From: Maribacter litopenaei
GTDB lineage: Bacteria > Bacteroidota > Bacteroidia > Flavobacteriales > Flavobacteriaceae
Direction: 5' to 3'
NCBI RefSeq assembly: GCF_025244665.1
Contig: NZ_CP104205.1
Location: forward strand, 2,601,001-2,665,000
Length of the DNA stretch: 64,000 bases
Under the pieces are notes generated by a model that was not told the origin of the DNA, did not search any database, and saw only the letters and a list, made by a program, of their open reading frames with translations. This document shows positions 1 to 13,644 of this stretch, in pieces (the first letter of the stretch is position 1; every line of letters begins with the position of its first letter). The translations under genes and the position numbers were made by a program.

Positions 1-68
1 AAAAGTATTATTGGACTACAATAAGAAACTTAGCAATCACCCAAAATTGGATACTGTGCTACTGCCCA

Positions 69-641
69 TTAGGGATGGCTTAACGTTAAGTAGGGTAAAA
101 TAAGGTTGGTATATAGCTTATAGAAAATCCAAGCTGAAAGTACCCCAACAAGGGCTCCCACAATGACATCGGAAGGATAGTGTACCCCCGGATATATTCG
201 GCTCATAATAAACAGAAAGGGCCAAATATAAAATAAATAGGTCCACCTGAAACGCTTTCTTACAAAAAAATAAACGAAAGTGGTAATTGAGAAGGACATG
301 CAAGCATGACCGGAATAAAAGCTATAGCTCGAGGGGTTTCTAAGAACCCGAATGAACATTCTTATTTCATCATCATTATTGGGCCTCAGTCTTTCAACGA
401 CCAATTTGGTTAGATTGGTGAGTGTTTCCACGAACAAAATCATGGTACTAAGAACTACCAGGATTCCGAGTGCCTGTCTCCAATGGACTGCCCTAAAAAT
501 TAAAACAAAAAAAATAATGAAAAGTGGTATCCAGGGGGGATACTTTGTAATGGTTTCCCAAAAAGCATCGAACCGTTCAACGCCCAAATTGTTTAGAAAA
601 ATCAATGTTTCCCAGTCCCATTCCAAAAGCCGATCAAACAT
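69..641 (-). CDS. PAP2-family membrane phosphatase
   Basis: Type 2 phosphatidic acid phosphatase (PAP2) family protein, 190 residues. The three family blocks occur in order: K-x6-RP (KLVVERLRP, residues 79-87), YSGHA (109-113, first catalytic His) and SRIYPGVHYPSD (147-158, nucleophilic His plus Asp). Hydrophobic segments near 38-49, 56-75, 115-127 and 134-146 make it an inner-membrane enzyme with its active site facing the periplasm. Family members dephosphorylate undecaprenyl pyrophosphate, phosphatidate or similar lipids; the actual substrate cannot be told here. It follows tatA by 11 bases on the same strand, so the two may be co-transcribed. The frame is intact. Confidence 0.9.
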   Translation of the reverse strand: MFDRLLEWDWETLIFLNNLGVERFDAFWETITKYPPWIPLFIIFFVLIFRAVHWRQALGILVVLSTMILFVETLTNLTKLVVERLRPNNDDEIRMFIRVLRNPSSYSFYSGHACMSFSITTFVYFFVRKRFRWTYLFYIWPFLFIMSRIYPGVHYPSDVIVGALVGVLSAWIFYKLYTNLILPYLTLSHP

Positions 642-652
642 AACCGCTTTCT

Positions 653-991
653 TTACTTTCTCTTAATTGAGCCGGAAACGTCCCCTATTTTTTTTCCAAC
701 TTCACCAAACTCCTTTTTAATATCCTTAGTGATGCCTGTATCTATACTTTTTTTAACATCATCGATATCTTTCTGAATATCTGTTATGACGCTGGTGTCT
801 ATACCTTGTTTATCGGCACTACGTTGAATTTCCCTTTTGATATCATCCGTGGCGTCCCTCAATTGCCTCATACCCTTTCCCAAGCCCTTTGCTATCCCAG
901 GAATTTTATCCGCTCCAAAAACCATCACCACAATGAACATGATGAAAAATATTTCGGCACCACTAATGAATAAAAAATGTGTTGAAATCAT
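653..991 (-). CDS. tatA: Sec-independent protein translocase TatA/Hcf106 family
   Basis: Twin-arginine translocase subunit of 112 residues. One N-terminal transmembrane helix (about residues 8-25) is followed by the hallmark FG hinge and amphipathic helix (FGADKIPGIAKGLGKG) and a charged tail predicted to be helical and cytoplasmic. TatA oligomerises to carry folded proteins across the inner membrane; no TatC lies in the window. An M15 peptidase at 14902 has an RRSFIQK-type leader and is a possible Tat client. The gene starts 32 bases after the terminator that ends the aminopeptidase gene, so it probably has its own promoter. Confidence 0.92.
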   Translation of the reverse strand: MISTHFLFISGAEIFFIMFIVVMVFGADKIPGIAKGLGKGMRQLRDATDDIKREIQRSADKQGIDTSVITDIQKDIDDVKKSIDTGITKDIKKEFGEVGKKIGDVSGSIKRK

Positions 992-1023
992 GGTACAAAT
1001 ATAATCAAGTTTAGACGTGCAAT

Positions 1024-1056
1024 AAAAAAGCCCTGTTAAAGAACAGGGCTTTTTTA
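1024..1056 (-). terminator. Rho-independent terminator after the M1 aminopeptidase gene
   Basis: Perfect inverted repeat AAAAAAGCCCTGTT-AAAG-AACAGGGCTTTTTT lying 15 bases beyond the aminopeptidase stop codon. It is nearly symmetric, with A and T runs on both sides. Confidence 0.9.
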
Positions 1057-1070
1057 CAAAAATTTATTGA

Positions 1071-3380
1071 TTATTTTCCTTTTATATTTTCCTTGAATTG
1101 ATCAAATTCATTTTGCTCCTCCTCTTTGGGCCAAGCATTATTGGTGGTATCAATATCCGCCGTTTCCATTTTGGGATCTACAACAACACCGGTCAGTTCG
1201 CTTCGGAAGAAATTACAATGCTCACCTCATCATCGTTCTTCCTCCAAATTTCCGCGGGATAGGTAATATTTTTAGTAGTACCATCTGCATAGGTATATTC
1301 CACTATCAAAGGCATAGGAATTCCCCCTGGCTTGTCATAGGTAATCTCATAAAAATATTTTGGCTCTTTTACAGCTGCCCTTTCCTCTGCGGTCATATTG
1401 TCCATCATAAACTCCTTAAGGGTCTGTGAACTTTCAGAAGGAGATTTTCCTTTTAGATTAGGATCAAAATCTTCGCTATCCTCTTCGGCCAAATATACCA
1501 ACGGAGGCAAGTCTGCTTCGGTCATATTTCTTGCTGCCATATATTCCTGCATCTTTTTGGTAGGTTTATCCGTTACGTAGTATTTCTTGATACCCTTTAC
1601 TCCAATATCTACGTAATCCGTAGTATAGAACCAACCCCTCCAATAATAATCCAAATCAACGGCGGAGGCATCCTCCATGGTTCTAAAGAAATCCTCCGGA
1701 GTTGGATGTTTGAACATCCATCTCCGGGCATACGTCTTGAAAGCATGGTCAAAAAGCTCTCTACCCATAACGGTTTCTCGCAAAATATTCAATGCTGTAG
1801 CGGGTTTACCATAGGCATTATAGTCCTAATTGATACACGTTCTCTGGATTGGACATAATAGGAGAAATGGTACTTTGATCTCCGCTCATGTAAGGAACGA
1901 TTTTCGCTGGGTCTCCCCTTCTAGAAGGATACTTATCATTTGGCGCGATAGCTTCGGGATATTTTTCCCCAAATTCCTGTTCCGCCATATATTGCATAAA
2001 GGTATCCAAGCCTTCGTCCATCCAACCCCACTGACGCTCATCGGAGTTTACGATCATAGGAAAGAAGTTATGGCCAACCTCGTGAATGATTACACTGATC
2101 ATTCCATACTTTACCCTATCAGAATAGGTGCCATCCTCATTAGGCCTACCATAGTTCCAACAAATCATGGGATATTCCATACCCTGATTTTTGGCATGAA
2201 CTGAAATCGCTTTTGGATACGGATAGTCGAATGTATGTGAAGAATAGGATCTTAACGTATGTGCTACTGCCTTGGTGGAATACTCCTCCCATAAAGGGTT
2301 TCCTTCTTTCGGATACATAGAAACGGCCATAATGTCCCTATCTCCCATTTTTACGGCTTGCATATCCCGGATAAATTTTCCGGAGGTAGCAAAACCAAAA
2401 TCACGTACATTTTCTGCCTTTAACTTCCAAGTCTTCGTCTTATCAGAAAAACCTTTTTCTGCAGCTTCCGCTTCCTCCTGCGTTACGATAACTACCGGCT
2501 TGTCATACGATTTTTTGGCCTGCTCATAACGTCGCATCATTTCCTTGGAATACACTTCCTTTCTATTTTGAAGCACTCCGGTACCATCCGAACATGGTCT
2601 GCCGGTACGGTTATATTCACTTCATAATTCCCAAAGGTCAATGCAAATTCTCCACTCCCCCGGAACTGATGGTTTTGCCATCCCTCTACGTCACTGTAAA
2701 CGGCCATTCTTGGAAAAAACTGGGCTATCACATAGGCACGGTTTCCATCTTTTGGAAAATACTCATAACCAGATCTTGCGCGGTTTACGGTATGATCGGG
2801 AATATTGTAGTTCCATTTAACCGAAAAAGTATATTGCTCGCCACTCTTTAAAGGAGTTGGGATGTCTACCCTCATCATAGTGAAGTTAATGGTATAGGGT
2901 AACGCTTTTCCGAGAGGCATCTTTTACAAAGTCAATATTAAAACCTCCATCAAAAGGTTCTCCCATATATTTTGCAGCGAAACCGTCCGGCTGTTCGGCC
3001 AAAGGAACCCCACCTCCGTTTCTTAAGGGAGCCTTGGAATCTTTGGCTCGTACATTTTGATCCAACTGTAACCAAAGGTATTCCAAATCATCGCGGGAGT
3101 TATTGGTATAGGTTATGGTCTCCTCACCATAGATTTTGGCATTCTTATCGTCCAAAGTAATATCCATCTTGTAATCCGCCTGTTGCTGATAATAGTCAGG
3201 AGCCGGTGCTCCCGATGCGGAACGATAGGTATTTGGGGTAGCAAATTCCTCATATAACTGTTTGAATTTGCTTTGGTTGTAGTGCCCCGGTTCCTTCTGC
3301 TTGGGCTCTTCATCCTGTGCAAAGGAAACAGCCGCAAATAGAAACAAAAGAGAGGCAAAAGTGTACTTAATTGTTCTCAT
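1071..3380 (-). CDS. Secreted M1-family zinc aminopeptidase (frame broken four times)
   Basis: M1 metallopeptidase with an N-terminal signal peptide ([20 protein letters not shown], then AQDEE). The gluzincin zinc site is present: HEVGHNFFP (about residue 435) and, 18 residues on, the third ligand in WMDEGLDTF. The C-terminal part runs to an acidic-lysine tail. The reading frame is open in five pieces. Breaks lie near 2909-2915, 2587-2591, 1818-1828 and 1203-1207; three of the four are at a CCGGA motif. With two bases added and two removed, the 2310 bases give exactly 770 codons (769 residues), a normal length for exported flavobacterial M1 enzymes. The last 42 residues lie beyond the apparent stop at 1193. 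It likely degrades peptides in the periplasm or at the surface. Confidence 0.9.
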
Positions 3381-3441
3381 TATTTGTGTTAATTTTTATC
3401 CGCGGGAAATTAAAGTTTTTTAAAGAATTTCTTAACATACG

Positions 3442-3948
3442 TTATAAATTTAACATTCCTTTAGTATCGCTCTTGACAAGGACGTAGCTCTTTTTTTGAC
3501 CTTTCACTTTAAAATGGACTACATTCTGTTGATCATAGTACATATCCGTAAGCAACTCATTGGTGATGGCTATGGTTGAAACCCCTAAAAGGTTTATTTT
3601 AGGTACTTCCGGATAGCATATCACCATATCGGTGTCATACTTCTTCCCTAAAAATGTATAGGGTACTGTTTTTCCGTCTATTTCTACAGTAAATTTAGAG
3701 CGTAGGTACTTTTCAAAATACTCGCGATTCAATTCGGATTCTGCCTTGATTCCCAATTTTGGCTGAATACCGTAGCGTTCCTTCAAAACGGCATTCATAT
3801 CGTCCAAAAAAAGTCTAGAAGTAATTTGCAGGGCGTCATCTTTTTCAGAATAATTGACATTGGTAACGCTAATGTAAAACTTATGGGCTGCAGTAAAAGC
3901 CAATAATGGTAATATAAAAAGGAACACTCCCTTTTTTAAATTTTTCAT
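3442..3948 (-). CDS. DUF6702-like exported protein
   Basis: Small exported protein of 168 residues with a signal peptide (about residues 1-21, hydrophobic FLFILPLLAFTAA). The mature part is mixed alpha/beta with VNYSEKDDALQITSRLFLDD near its start, which I recognise as the flavobacterial DUF6702 family. No catalytic motif is visible. It sits 61 bases upstream of the M1 aminopeptidase start and 45 bases after the carboxypeptidase-regulatory-like gene, all on one strand. This grouping suggests an operon of envelope proteins. Function unknown. Confidence 0.75.
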   Translation of the reverse strand: MKNLKKGVFLFILPLLAFTAAHKFYISVTNVNYSEKDDALQITSRLFLDDMNAVLKERYGIQPKLGIKAESELNREYFEKYLRSKFTVEIDGKTVPYTFLGKKYDTDMVICYPEVPKINLLGVSTIAITNELLTDMYYDQQNVVHFKVKGQKKSYVLVKSDTKGMLNL

Positions 3949-3993
3949 TTGTTCTTATTTAATCAGTTCTACGCAAACGATATGCCAAATTCT

Positions 3994-4767
3994 CTAGTCC
4001 AATTCATTGTTCTTTCTGTATACTAAACTTCTTTTTTCAAGATATTCCCATATTTGAATCAGGTCATGGGTATCTACAACCTTTTGAAAAAGGGAGTCTA
4101 CCTCGCAAAAATAAAAAAAGTCATCCGTCCTCTCTTGGGGAATCTTTAGCTCAGTTTGGTATAGGGAATCCGCATAAAACTCTCGTACACGCTCAGTTCT
4201 ACTGTAAAGATTATTTCGGGCAATCCGCTGCTTCAGCATTTTTGTCCTACCTGAAATGCCGTTCAAAATTGGATTAAGGGGAATAATCCCAGCGCCTGTG
4301 GTCGCTTCGAACAATTCCCGCTCCGCTTTGGTAGGTAACCTAACGTAGGCGTTGGGCAAATCCAAGGTGGAAGCCGTGACCACTGGTTCTATATCCAGTG
4401 TTTGTAGATCTTTCGTAATATCCCCGGAAAGATTGTAGGGGGTAACCACCACCTCGTCCAACTCCTCTAAAGCCTCTTCCAATGGAACTACGAGGTTTGT
4501 ACTCTTAAAAATGGAAGGTGTTACCACAATTTGCTTCTTCTTGAACTGTACAGCGGAAAAAACCAAGGTGTCGTTCTCCCTGACCTGAATACTGAAATAA
4601 CCATTGAGATCCGTAATACCGGCTCTTTGGGTGGTAACGTTCAAAACGTGGGTGGCGGCCACGTCACCGTCTTTACTGGTAACCCGCCCCTCTAAATTTT
4701 TGGTTTCCCTGGATTGTGCCAAAACTAGTACAGGGAAAAATAAACATAAAAGGAACTTACTCCTCAT
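3994..4767 (-). CDS. Carboxypeptidase-D-regulatory-like domain protein
   Basis: Exported protein of 257 residues with a signal peptide (MRSKFLLCLFFPVLVLAQ). Residues ~25-100 form the CarboxypepD_reg-like beta-sandwich (LEGRVTSKDGDVAATHVLNV, then a GYFSIQV-x-DTLVFSAVQF pattern), ending in the ELDEVVVTP motif that in SusC-like receptors precedes a TonB plug; no barrel follows here. The C-terminal ~150 residues are helical and of unknown fold. It overlaps the next paralogue by 11 bases, so translation is probably coupled. Role unknown; likely periplasmic or outer-membrane associated. Confidence 0.8.
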   Translation of the reverse strand: MRSKFLLCLFFPVLVLAQSRETKNLEGRVTSKDGDVAATHVLNVTTQRAGITDLNGYFSIQVRENDTLVFSAVQFKKKQIVVTPSIFKSTNLVVPLEEALEELDEVVVTPYNLSGDITKDLQTLDIEPVVTASTLDLPNAYVRLPTKAERELFEATTGAGIIPLNPILNGISGRTKMLKQRIARNNLYSRTERVREFYADSLYQTELKIPQERTDDFFYFCEVDSLFQKVVDTHDLIQIWEYLEKRSLVYRKNNELD

Positions 4768-5500
4768 TCAATGTTTCTCGGAAAGATTTACTTAGATTCA
4801 CCAGGGAATCGATCAACTGAAATTCATTTTCCTTTCGTAATAGGGACCTAGCAGGTAAGTTTTGGTCGCAATAGGTCAAAAAGGCCTCTATTTCACTTTG
4901 GGGAAGTTGTAGATCTTCCACAAAGAATCGGTCATCATAGACCCTACGGAGCACCTCACTCACCTGTAATTTAGGACCTTCTTCAGGGGCCCCTTCCTTG
5001 GACTTAAAAATGGCCTTAAAAATGTTGACGAAATTAAGGCCATCCTGCATCCCTCGTTCTGTACGCGAAAGGGCAATATTTTCTACCTCGGTGGTCCTAT
5101 CTATTTCATATTCCACTTCTTTAAATTCCTCGTTCTTCAATTGAAGAAAGCGCTCCTCATTTTCAGGGGTAACCACCACCTCGTCCAACTCGGTAACTTT
5201 TTCGTCAACACTCACTATGATTCTATTTTTTTCCAGGATTTCAGGAGTAATTTCAAGCACCTGATATTGATAATTTACAGCGGTAAAGACCAGTTCATCA
5301 CCTTCTTTAACACGTATGGCAAATTCACCGTCCTCGTCCGTCACCGTGGCCTCCTCGCTAGTAGAATTGATAACATATTCATTGGCTACATCTACATTTT
5401 TATAAAGTACGTGTCCCAATATCAATCTTCTTCCATCGTCCTGACTAAAGGAAAAGGAGATGTGAAAAAGTAAAAACAAGGCAAGTAAATTTTTGGTCAT
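4757..5500 (-). CDS. Carboxypeptidase-D-regulatory-like domain protein (paralogue)
   Basis: Paralogue of the downstream gene, 247 residues from the Met at 5500. That Met is preferred over the one at 5524 because it directly starts the signal peptide MTKNLLALFLLFHISFSFS. It has the same layout: a CarboxypepD_reg-like sandwich (GHVLYKNVDVANEYV, then DEDGEFAIRVKEGDELVFTA), an ELDEVVVTP block near residue 115, then a helical, acidic C-terminal part. It is the first gene of the minus-strand run 5500-1071. The two copies differ a lot in their C-terminal halves, so the duplication is old. No enzymatic residues are apparent. Confidence 0.78.
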   Translation of the reverse strand: MTKNLLALFLLFHISFSFSQDDGRRLILGHVLYKNVDVANEYVINSTSEEATVTDEDGEFAIRVKEGDELVFTAVNYQYQVLEITPEILEKNRIIVSVDEKVTELDEVVVTPENEERFLQLKNEEFKEVEYEIDRTTEVENIALSRTERGMQDGLNFVNIFKAIFKSKEGAPEEGPKLQVSEVLRRVYDDRFFVEDLQLPQSEIEAFLTYCDQNLPARSLLRKENEFQLIDSLVNLSKSFRETLNEE

Positions 5501-5750
5501 ATAGTATTTGTAAGGAGCTGTCAAAGGTTGCAGGCCCCAATTATCAAACCATAAATTACGGACATGTACCGATTTTAAAAAAAATACGGCAAATAAACTT
5601 TTGTTAATTTCTCATACCCACACCAAAACGTCCCAATTGGACAGTGCGGGTACAGGAACTAAAACATTCACTTTAACCGATTTAGCATACATTTTGTCCT
5701 AAAGAGTCATCTTTTTAACCATAAAAAAAGGTTTGGCATAGAGATAATCC

Positions 5751-5758
5751 TATTTTTG
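5751..5758 (+). promoter_or_regulatory. Bacteroidota -7 promoter element
   Basis: TATTTTTG matches the TAnnTTTG consensus of Bacteroidota sigma-70-type promoters, 34 bases before the fibre gene start. A TTTG lies at 5732-5735, closer than the usual spacing of about 19, so the -33 part is weak. Confidence 0.4.
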
Positions 5759-5791
5759 TTTTCCCACTAGTTTTAAGTCAAATAACACTAT

Positions 5792-8700
5792 ATGAAGCGT
5801 TTATTTATACTATCCATTTTTACGTCTTTGGTACATATATCCATCTCCGCTCAGATAAAGATTGGCGACAATCCCCGGACCATTGACCCCTCCTCCTTGT
5901 TGGAGCTGGAGAGTAATTCCAGGGTGCTAGTGATTACCAGGGTTTCCACGGCACAAATGGAGTCGATTGTACCACAACGTGGAGGTATGGTGTATAATAC
6001 GGACAGGGAATGTATTCATTATTATGATGGTTCCCAATGGATCAATCTTTGTGATGCCGTTAGTTTTAGCATCACCAATGATCCCATAGAAAACCTTAGA
6101 AGTACCATAGCGATTACCCAAACCCCTAACAGCTACAATCGGAAGTGGCCCCCAATAGCATTCGCAGTGAACAAATTGTGGACGAAAGCATTAATGGGGT
6201 CGATTTGCAGGACAATTCCATTGGCAGGGACAAATTGGGAGATGCTGCCGTTGGGCCTAATGAACTGGCCACAGAATCCGTAGATTCCGATGCCATCATA
6301 GATTTTACCATCCAACCACGCGATATTGCATTGGCAGGCCCCAATCAGGTCCTTGCAACTACTGTAAATGGGCTGGTTGAATGGCAGGACCAAATCGGTC
6401 TTTTTGAACTGGATTTTGACAAGGATACCAATACCCTATCCATTGTTCCTGCGACCGGTGTAGGGAGCAATAGTATCAATTTGGAAGCTTTGGTAGGGTC
6501 TGATGATCAAGCCATTGAGGTGTTCTCATTTGATGAGGTAAACAACATTATAAGCTTAACTCTCGAAAATGGAGGGTCCGAAACAATTAATCTTAGTAAT
6601 TTAAGCAATTCCGGAACAGACGAGCAAGATTTAGGCTTGGCTACATTAGTTAATGAAGAACTGACCATTAATATAGAAAATGGAAATCCCACTACAGCTG
6701 ATCTCAGTGATTTTGCTACGGATGTTAGTTTAAATTCAAGTTTAGCCCTAAAAGAAGATGTAATAAATAAATCAAATGATACCGCACTTGGAAATTCGGC
6801 AATATTATATCCAACTCAGAATGCGGTAAAAGTGTATGTTGATACTGAAATTGCAGACATTGTCACTTCCGGAGGAAGTGATCCAATAAACGAACAAAAC
6901 CAAACTTTCGAAGTTGCAGGGGGAGAACTTAGAATAACCGACATATCAGGAACACTGGCCGTTCCATTAACAGATATAGATACAAATACCCAATTGACCG
7001 ATGCCGAAATAACGGCCTTAGGATATATAAAAACAGATTTAGATGAACAAAATTTGGCACAAGTCTTAGCACAAGGTCAAGACGCGAACGCTTTACAAAT
7101 TAAAAATCTACTGGACCCTACCGATCCACAGGATGCCGCCACTAGAGCATATGTGGATGCCAACGTAGGTGGCACTCAAAACCTTGCTCAAGTTTTAGCA
7201 GTAGGTACCGATGCCAATGCGTTACAAATCAAAAATTTATTAGACCCTACAGATCCCCAGGATGCCGCAACCAGAGCTTATGTGGATGCTAATTCAGGAG
7301 GAACTCAGAATTTAGCACAGGTTTTAGCAGAAGGAACTGACGCCAACACGTTACAAATTAAAAATTTACTGGACCCAACTGATCCACAAGATGCGGCTAC
7401 TCAGAATTACGTAGAAACTCGTATTGCAACAATTTTAGGAGCAGGAGGAGCCGACGGTGTTGTATCAAATATTACTCCAACGGCAACAGGATTTGACGTC
7501 ACGGGGACAAATGGAGGGTTTAATGGAAGTATTGATCTTGATGCAACTTTTGCAACCGATATAGAGTTATCCGGAATTAATATAGTAAGTTCCGATACAC
7601 CAAACTCCATCACGACCGGAGTGGACGGTGGCGCCCTCTACGACGATACCGCCCTCTCGAATGCAATAATTGCGAACACGATTGCCATCGCTGCTAAGGA
7701 GGACACGGCAAACAAATCAAACGACCCAACGCTCGCCGACAATTCCGTAACCGATTTCCCAACCGAACAGGCAGTAAAAACGTATGTGGACAACCGGATT
7801 TCAACTGTAACAGCAGGAAATAATTTAAGCAACTCAAATCTGACTCAAGCCGGAGAAGACAGAACCTATGACCTTAATAATCAAAATTTAGTTTTTACAG
7901 GACTGGGTAGTGTTGGCATAGGTAATGGAGCCAATCCACCTCAAAATAAATTTCATGTTGCTGGAGAAATAAGGGTAGAGGGAGTTAATTCGGCAGATGG
8001 TACTCTTGCAAATCCAGCTTATACATTTTCAGGAGACACCAATAACGATACTGGCATGTATAGACCTGCCGCAGATGAAATTGGTTTTTCAGTCGGTGGG
8101 CAAGAAGCTTTAAGAATGGAAGAGGACGGAGGTACTACCAACGTTACAATTTTTCAAAGCTTAACACTCGAAAACGTATTATTGGACAAGGATGGAGATG
8201 CTGGAGCAGCGGGTCAAATATTATCTTCTACTGGTACTCAAACCGATTGGATTGACGCCCCTACTACAGGAGCGGTCGACTGGTCCGCCTTAACTGGTAT
8301 ACCAGCAGGGTTCAACGACAATATCGACAACGTGCTTGACGAGGCCACTGTGGACGGCTTCGTGGCAAACAACGGATACCTCACAGCCGAAGTGGACGGA
8401 AGTATAACCAATGAAATCCAAATCCTTTCCATTCTAGGAAACGACCTGACCCTATCCAACGGAGGGGGGACTGTTACCATTCCAAGTGCAGGGGCCGCAG
8501 ACTGGTCCACCCTAACCGGTATACCAGCAGGATTCAACGACAATATCGACAATGTCCTTGACGAGGCCACTGTGGACGGCTTCGTGGCAAACAACGGATA
8601 CCTCACGGCCGAAGTGGACGGAAGTATAACCAATGAAATCCAAATCCTTTCCATTCTAGGAAACGACCTGACCCTATCCAACGGAGGGGGAACTGTCACT

Positions 8701-9617
8701 ATTCCCTCCGCAGGTGCGGCCGATTGGTCAACGCTTACGGGCATACCAGCAGGGTTCAACGACAATATAGACGACAATTCGACCAACGTAAGTTTGAATG
8801 TATTTAGTCCAGGACCTTGTTTTGACAGATAGTAACGGCTTCACTGTATCAGTACCGATGGCAGATATCGACAGTAATTCGACCAACGTAAGTTTGGCTG
8901 TATTTAGTCCGAGACCTTGTTTTGACAGATAGTAACGGCTTCACTGTATCAGTACCGATGGCCGACATTGACAGTAATTCGACCAACGTAAGTTTAACCG
9001 TTGCTGGATCGGAACTGATTTTGTTTGACAGTGACGGCAACGACGTAAGAGTTCCCATAGCGGATATTTCTGCACAATATACTCCTGGCGCAGGAATAGC
9101 CATATCAACTGCAAATGTAATTAGTGTAGATGGTGGGTCTATAGCGGCGGGAAGCATACCGGGTTTAGCTGTTGTACCTAATTTCGGAGCACAAGACATT
9201 ATTACCACAGGTAATATTACAGCACAAGATGCAACATTCAATGGCGACGTTAACGTTACCGGCACTCATACGCCGGTTCCCGATTATGTCTTTCAAAAAT
9301 ATTTTACTGGAACATCTTCTTTAAACGAAGGTTATACATTTAAGACCCTTAGCGAAATTGAAAAATTTGTAAGGAAAAACAATCACTTACCGGGAATTCA
9401 ATCTGCCCAAGAAATTAAAGCGCAAGGATTTTGGAATTTAGGAGAGGCATCCAGAATCAATTTAGAAAAAATAGAGGAACTCTTCCTTCATACCATAGAG
9501 CAAGAGAAAAAAATTGAATCTTTACAAAAAGAAAACACCCAACTTGCCAAGGAGTTGGAGGCCTTAAAAAGTCAGGTAGAAACTATTCAAAAAATGTTGG
9601 CCAAAGACAATGAATAG
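5792..9617 (+). CDS. Secreted tail-fibre-like repeat protein (three frame breaks)
   Basis: Large secreted fibre protein, 1274 residues after rejoining (3825 bases once one base is added and two removed). A signal peptide (to ISISAQ) leads to an N-terminal head of ~90 residues shared with the collagen-like protein at 10977 (IKIGDNP...LLELES...RVSTAQM...GGMVYN...GSQWINLC). The middle holds three 43-residue repeats (NLAQVLA...DPTDPQDAATRAYVD) and 74-residue repeats (DWSTLTGIPAGFND...). The C-terminus has the NHLPGIQSAQEI and EKIEELFLHTIEQEKKIE segments seen at the end of Bacteroidota tail-fibre-like proteins, ending in a coiled coil. Breaks at 6139, 8808 and 8908 are all at CCGGA motifs. It likely trimerises at the cell surface. 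Confidence 0.8.
7051..7437 (+). repeat. Three tandem 129-bp in-frame repeats
   Basis: Units start at 7051, 7180 and 7309 and encode 43 residues each (NLAQVLA-x-G-x-DANALQIKN, then DPTDPQDAATRAYVDAN). Protein identity is near total, while many third codon positions differ, so this is an old duplication kept by selection on the protein. Confidence 0.9.
8278..8774 (+). repeat. 222-bp tandem repeats, 2.2 copies
   Basis: Units start at 8278, 8500 and 8722 (the last is partial) and encode 74 residues each: DWSTLTGIPAGFNDNID, VLDEATVDGFVANNGYL, ITNEIQILSILGNDLTL. Unlike the 129-bp repeats, the first two copies are almost identical in DNA, which points to recent duplication or gene conversion. Confidence 0.9.
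8781..8990 (+). repeat. 100-bp tandem repeat with a period not divisible by three
   Basis: GACCAACGTAAGTTT begins at 8781, 8881 and 8981, exactly 100 bases apart, inside a coding region. Each of the first two units carries one surplus base in TCC(A)GGA or TCCG(A)GA, so the true unit is 99 bases (33 residues: STNVSL...LVLTDSNGFTVSVPMADIDSN). Confidence 0.9.
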
Positions 9618-10771
9618 GTATCTTAACATAATTACGTTCTTTTCGCTGGTTTCTGCATTGGCGCAAACGGCGCTTTATAACAATGGTACTATTCGCATTC
9701 ATGATGGTGGTACCCTAGGCTTTCATACAGACCTTATAAACGACTCCCCCTTTGACGAAAATCGTGGGCTCGTGGGGTTTTATGGTGAAAATGCCACTGT
9801 TTTTGGTACCGTGGTTCCCTTGTTCTATGATGTAGAGGTCGCCGTTGAAAACGATTTGATCCTCACCCTTGGTTTGGATACCCGTAATAATACCAATTTC
9901 ATCATCGGAGATATTTATACCCCTAAAACCAATGGTGCCGTTTATTATAACTTTTTGAGCGATGCGTTCTACAACGGGGAAGGGAACCTCAGAAAAATAA
10001 ATGGCTATGCCGCGATTACCAACAAACTGGATTTTATGTTCCCCGTAGGGAGCAATGAGGCCCTACGGCCACTAACTTTAAATTCGGAGCGTGTTAATTT
10101 ATTCGCCAAGTGTGCCTATTTCTTTCAGAATCCGAGATACCCAGTCGGTACTGCCCGGCAATTTTAGCATAGACGACTTGGATGTGGACATTGCCGCCGT
10201 ATCCAATTGGGAATTTTGGCGATTGGAAGGCAGTGTGCCCTCCACGATTTCCCTCTCGTGGAACGGGGAAAGCAATCTAGCCAATCTCACCGATGATCCT
10301 ACCACCATTATTCCCGTTGGATGGAGTAAAATTTCGCAACGATGGATCAATTTGGAGGCTTCCATGGTCACCGGAGACTTGGAACAAGGATTTGTATCCT
10401 CAGAAACCTTTATCCCGGACGACTACGAAATCATTACTCTAGGAGTATCACAAATTCCTTTTCAACCTTTGGCAAAGGACGTGCTCACCTTGGACAACTT
10501 TTTTGTTTCTCCCAATGGGGATGGCATCAATGACCGATTTTATGTGGAGGAATTGGAGCAATCCCCAAATAACATGGTGAGAATCTATGACCGATTTGGT
10601 CTCAAGGTCTTTGAACAGGCAAACTATGTGGACGAATTTGCCGGTTTTTCCAACGTTGACAACTTTGTCATCTCCAGGGAGGACGGTCTTCCCGTGGGCG
10701 TATACTTCTATACCATTGAGATGTTGGATTTGGGCTTAAAATACCAGGGATTTCTTTATCTCGCTAGGTAG
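9610..10771 (+). CDS. Type IX secretion type-B sorting-domain protein, fibre partner 1
   Basis: Exported protein of 386 residues after removing one surplus base in TCCGAGA at 10131-10137. A short signal peptide (ITFFSLVSALAQ) leads into a beta-rich N-terminal domain (NNGTIRIHDGGTLGFHTDLIND). The last ~90 residues are a gliding-motility-type (CHU_C, type B) T9SS sorting domain: VSPNGDGINDRFYVE, MVRIYDRFGLKVFE, LPVGVYFYTIEM. Such domains send proteins through the type IX system to the surface. It overlaps the fibre gene's end by 8 bases, so translation is coupled. It is a clear paralogue of the protein at 13644, which follows the collagen-like fibre; I infer that each helps display or anchor its fibre. 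Confidence 0.82.
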
Positions 10772-10961
10772 TTTTTCTTGTTTACAGTTTATCGATTTAA
10801 ATAGTGGATAAGGCGTGAGTGTCATAACTCCATTTTATCGACGAAAAACCAATAAATACTTTGTTTGAAAGCCCTTTTAGTTTTTACAACAAGTATGCTT
10901 CACTTCACAACAAAATATATATACCCGGAAGTTTGTAGAATACCTTTATTGTGATAATTGA

Positions 10962-13643
<2,682 letters not shown>

Positions 13644-13644
<1 letters not shown>

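Noticed and set aside
1460..1580. Short plus-strand ORFs opposite the aminopeptidase, nqr and trk genes
   Set aside because: They are shadows of well-supported minus-strand genes, with no ribosome-binding sites or recognisable domains.
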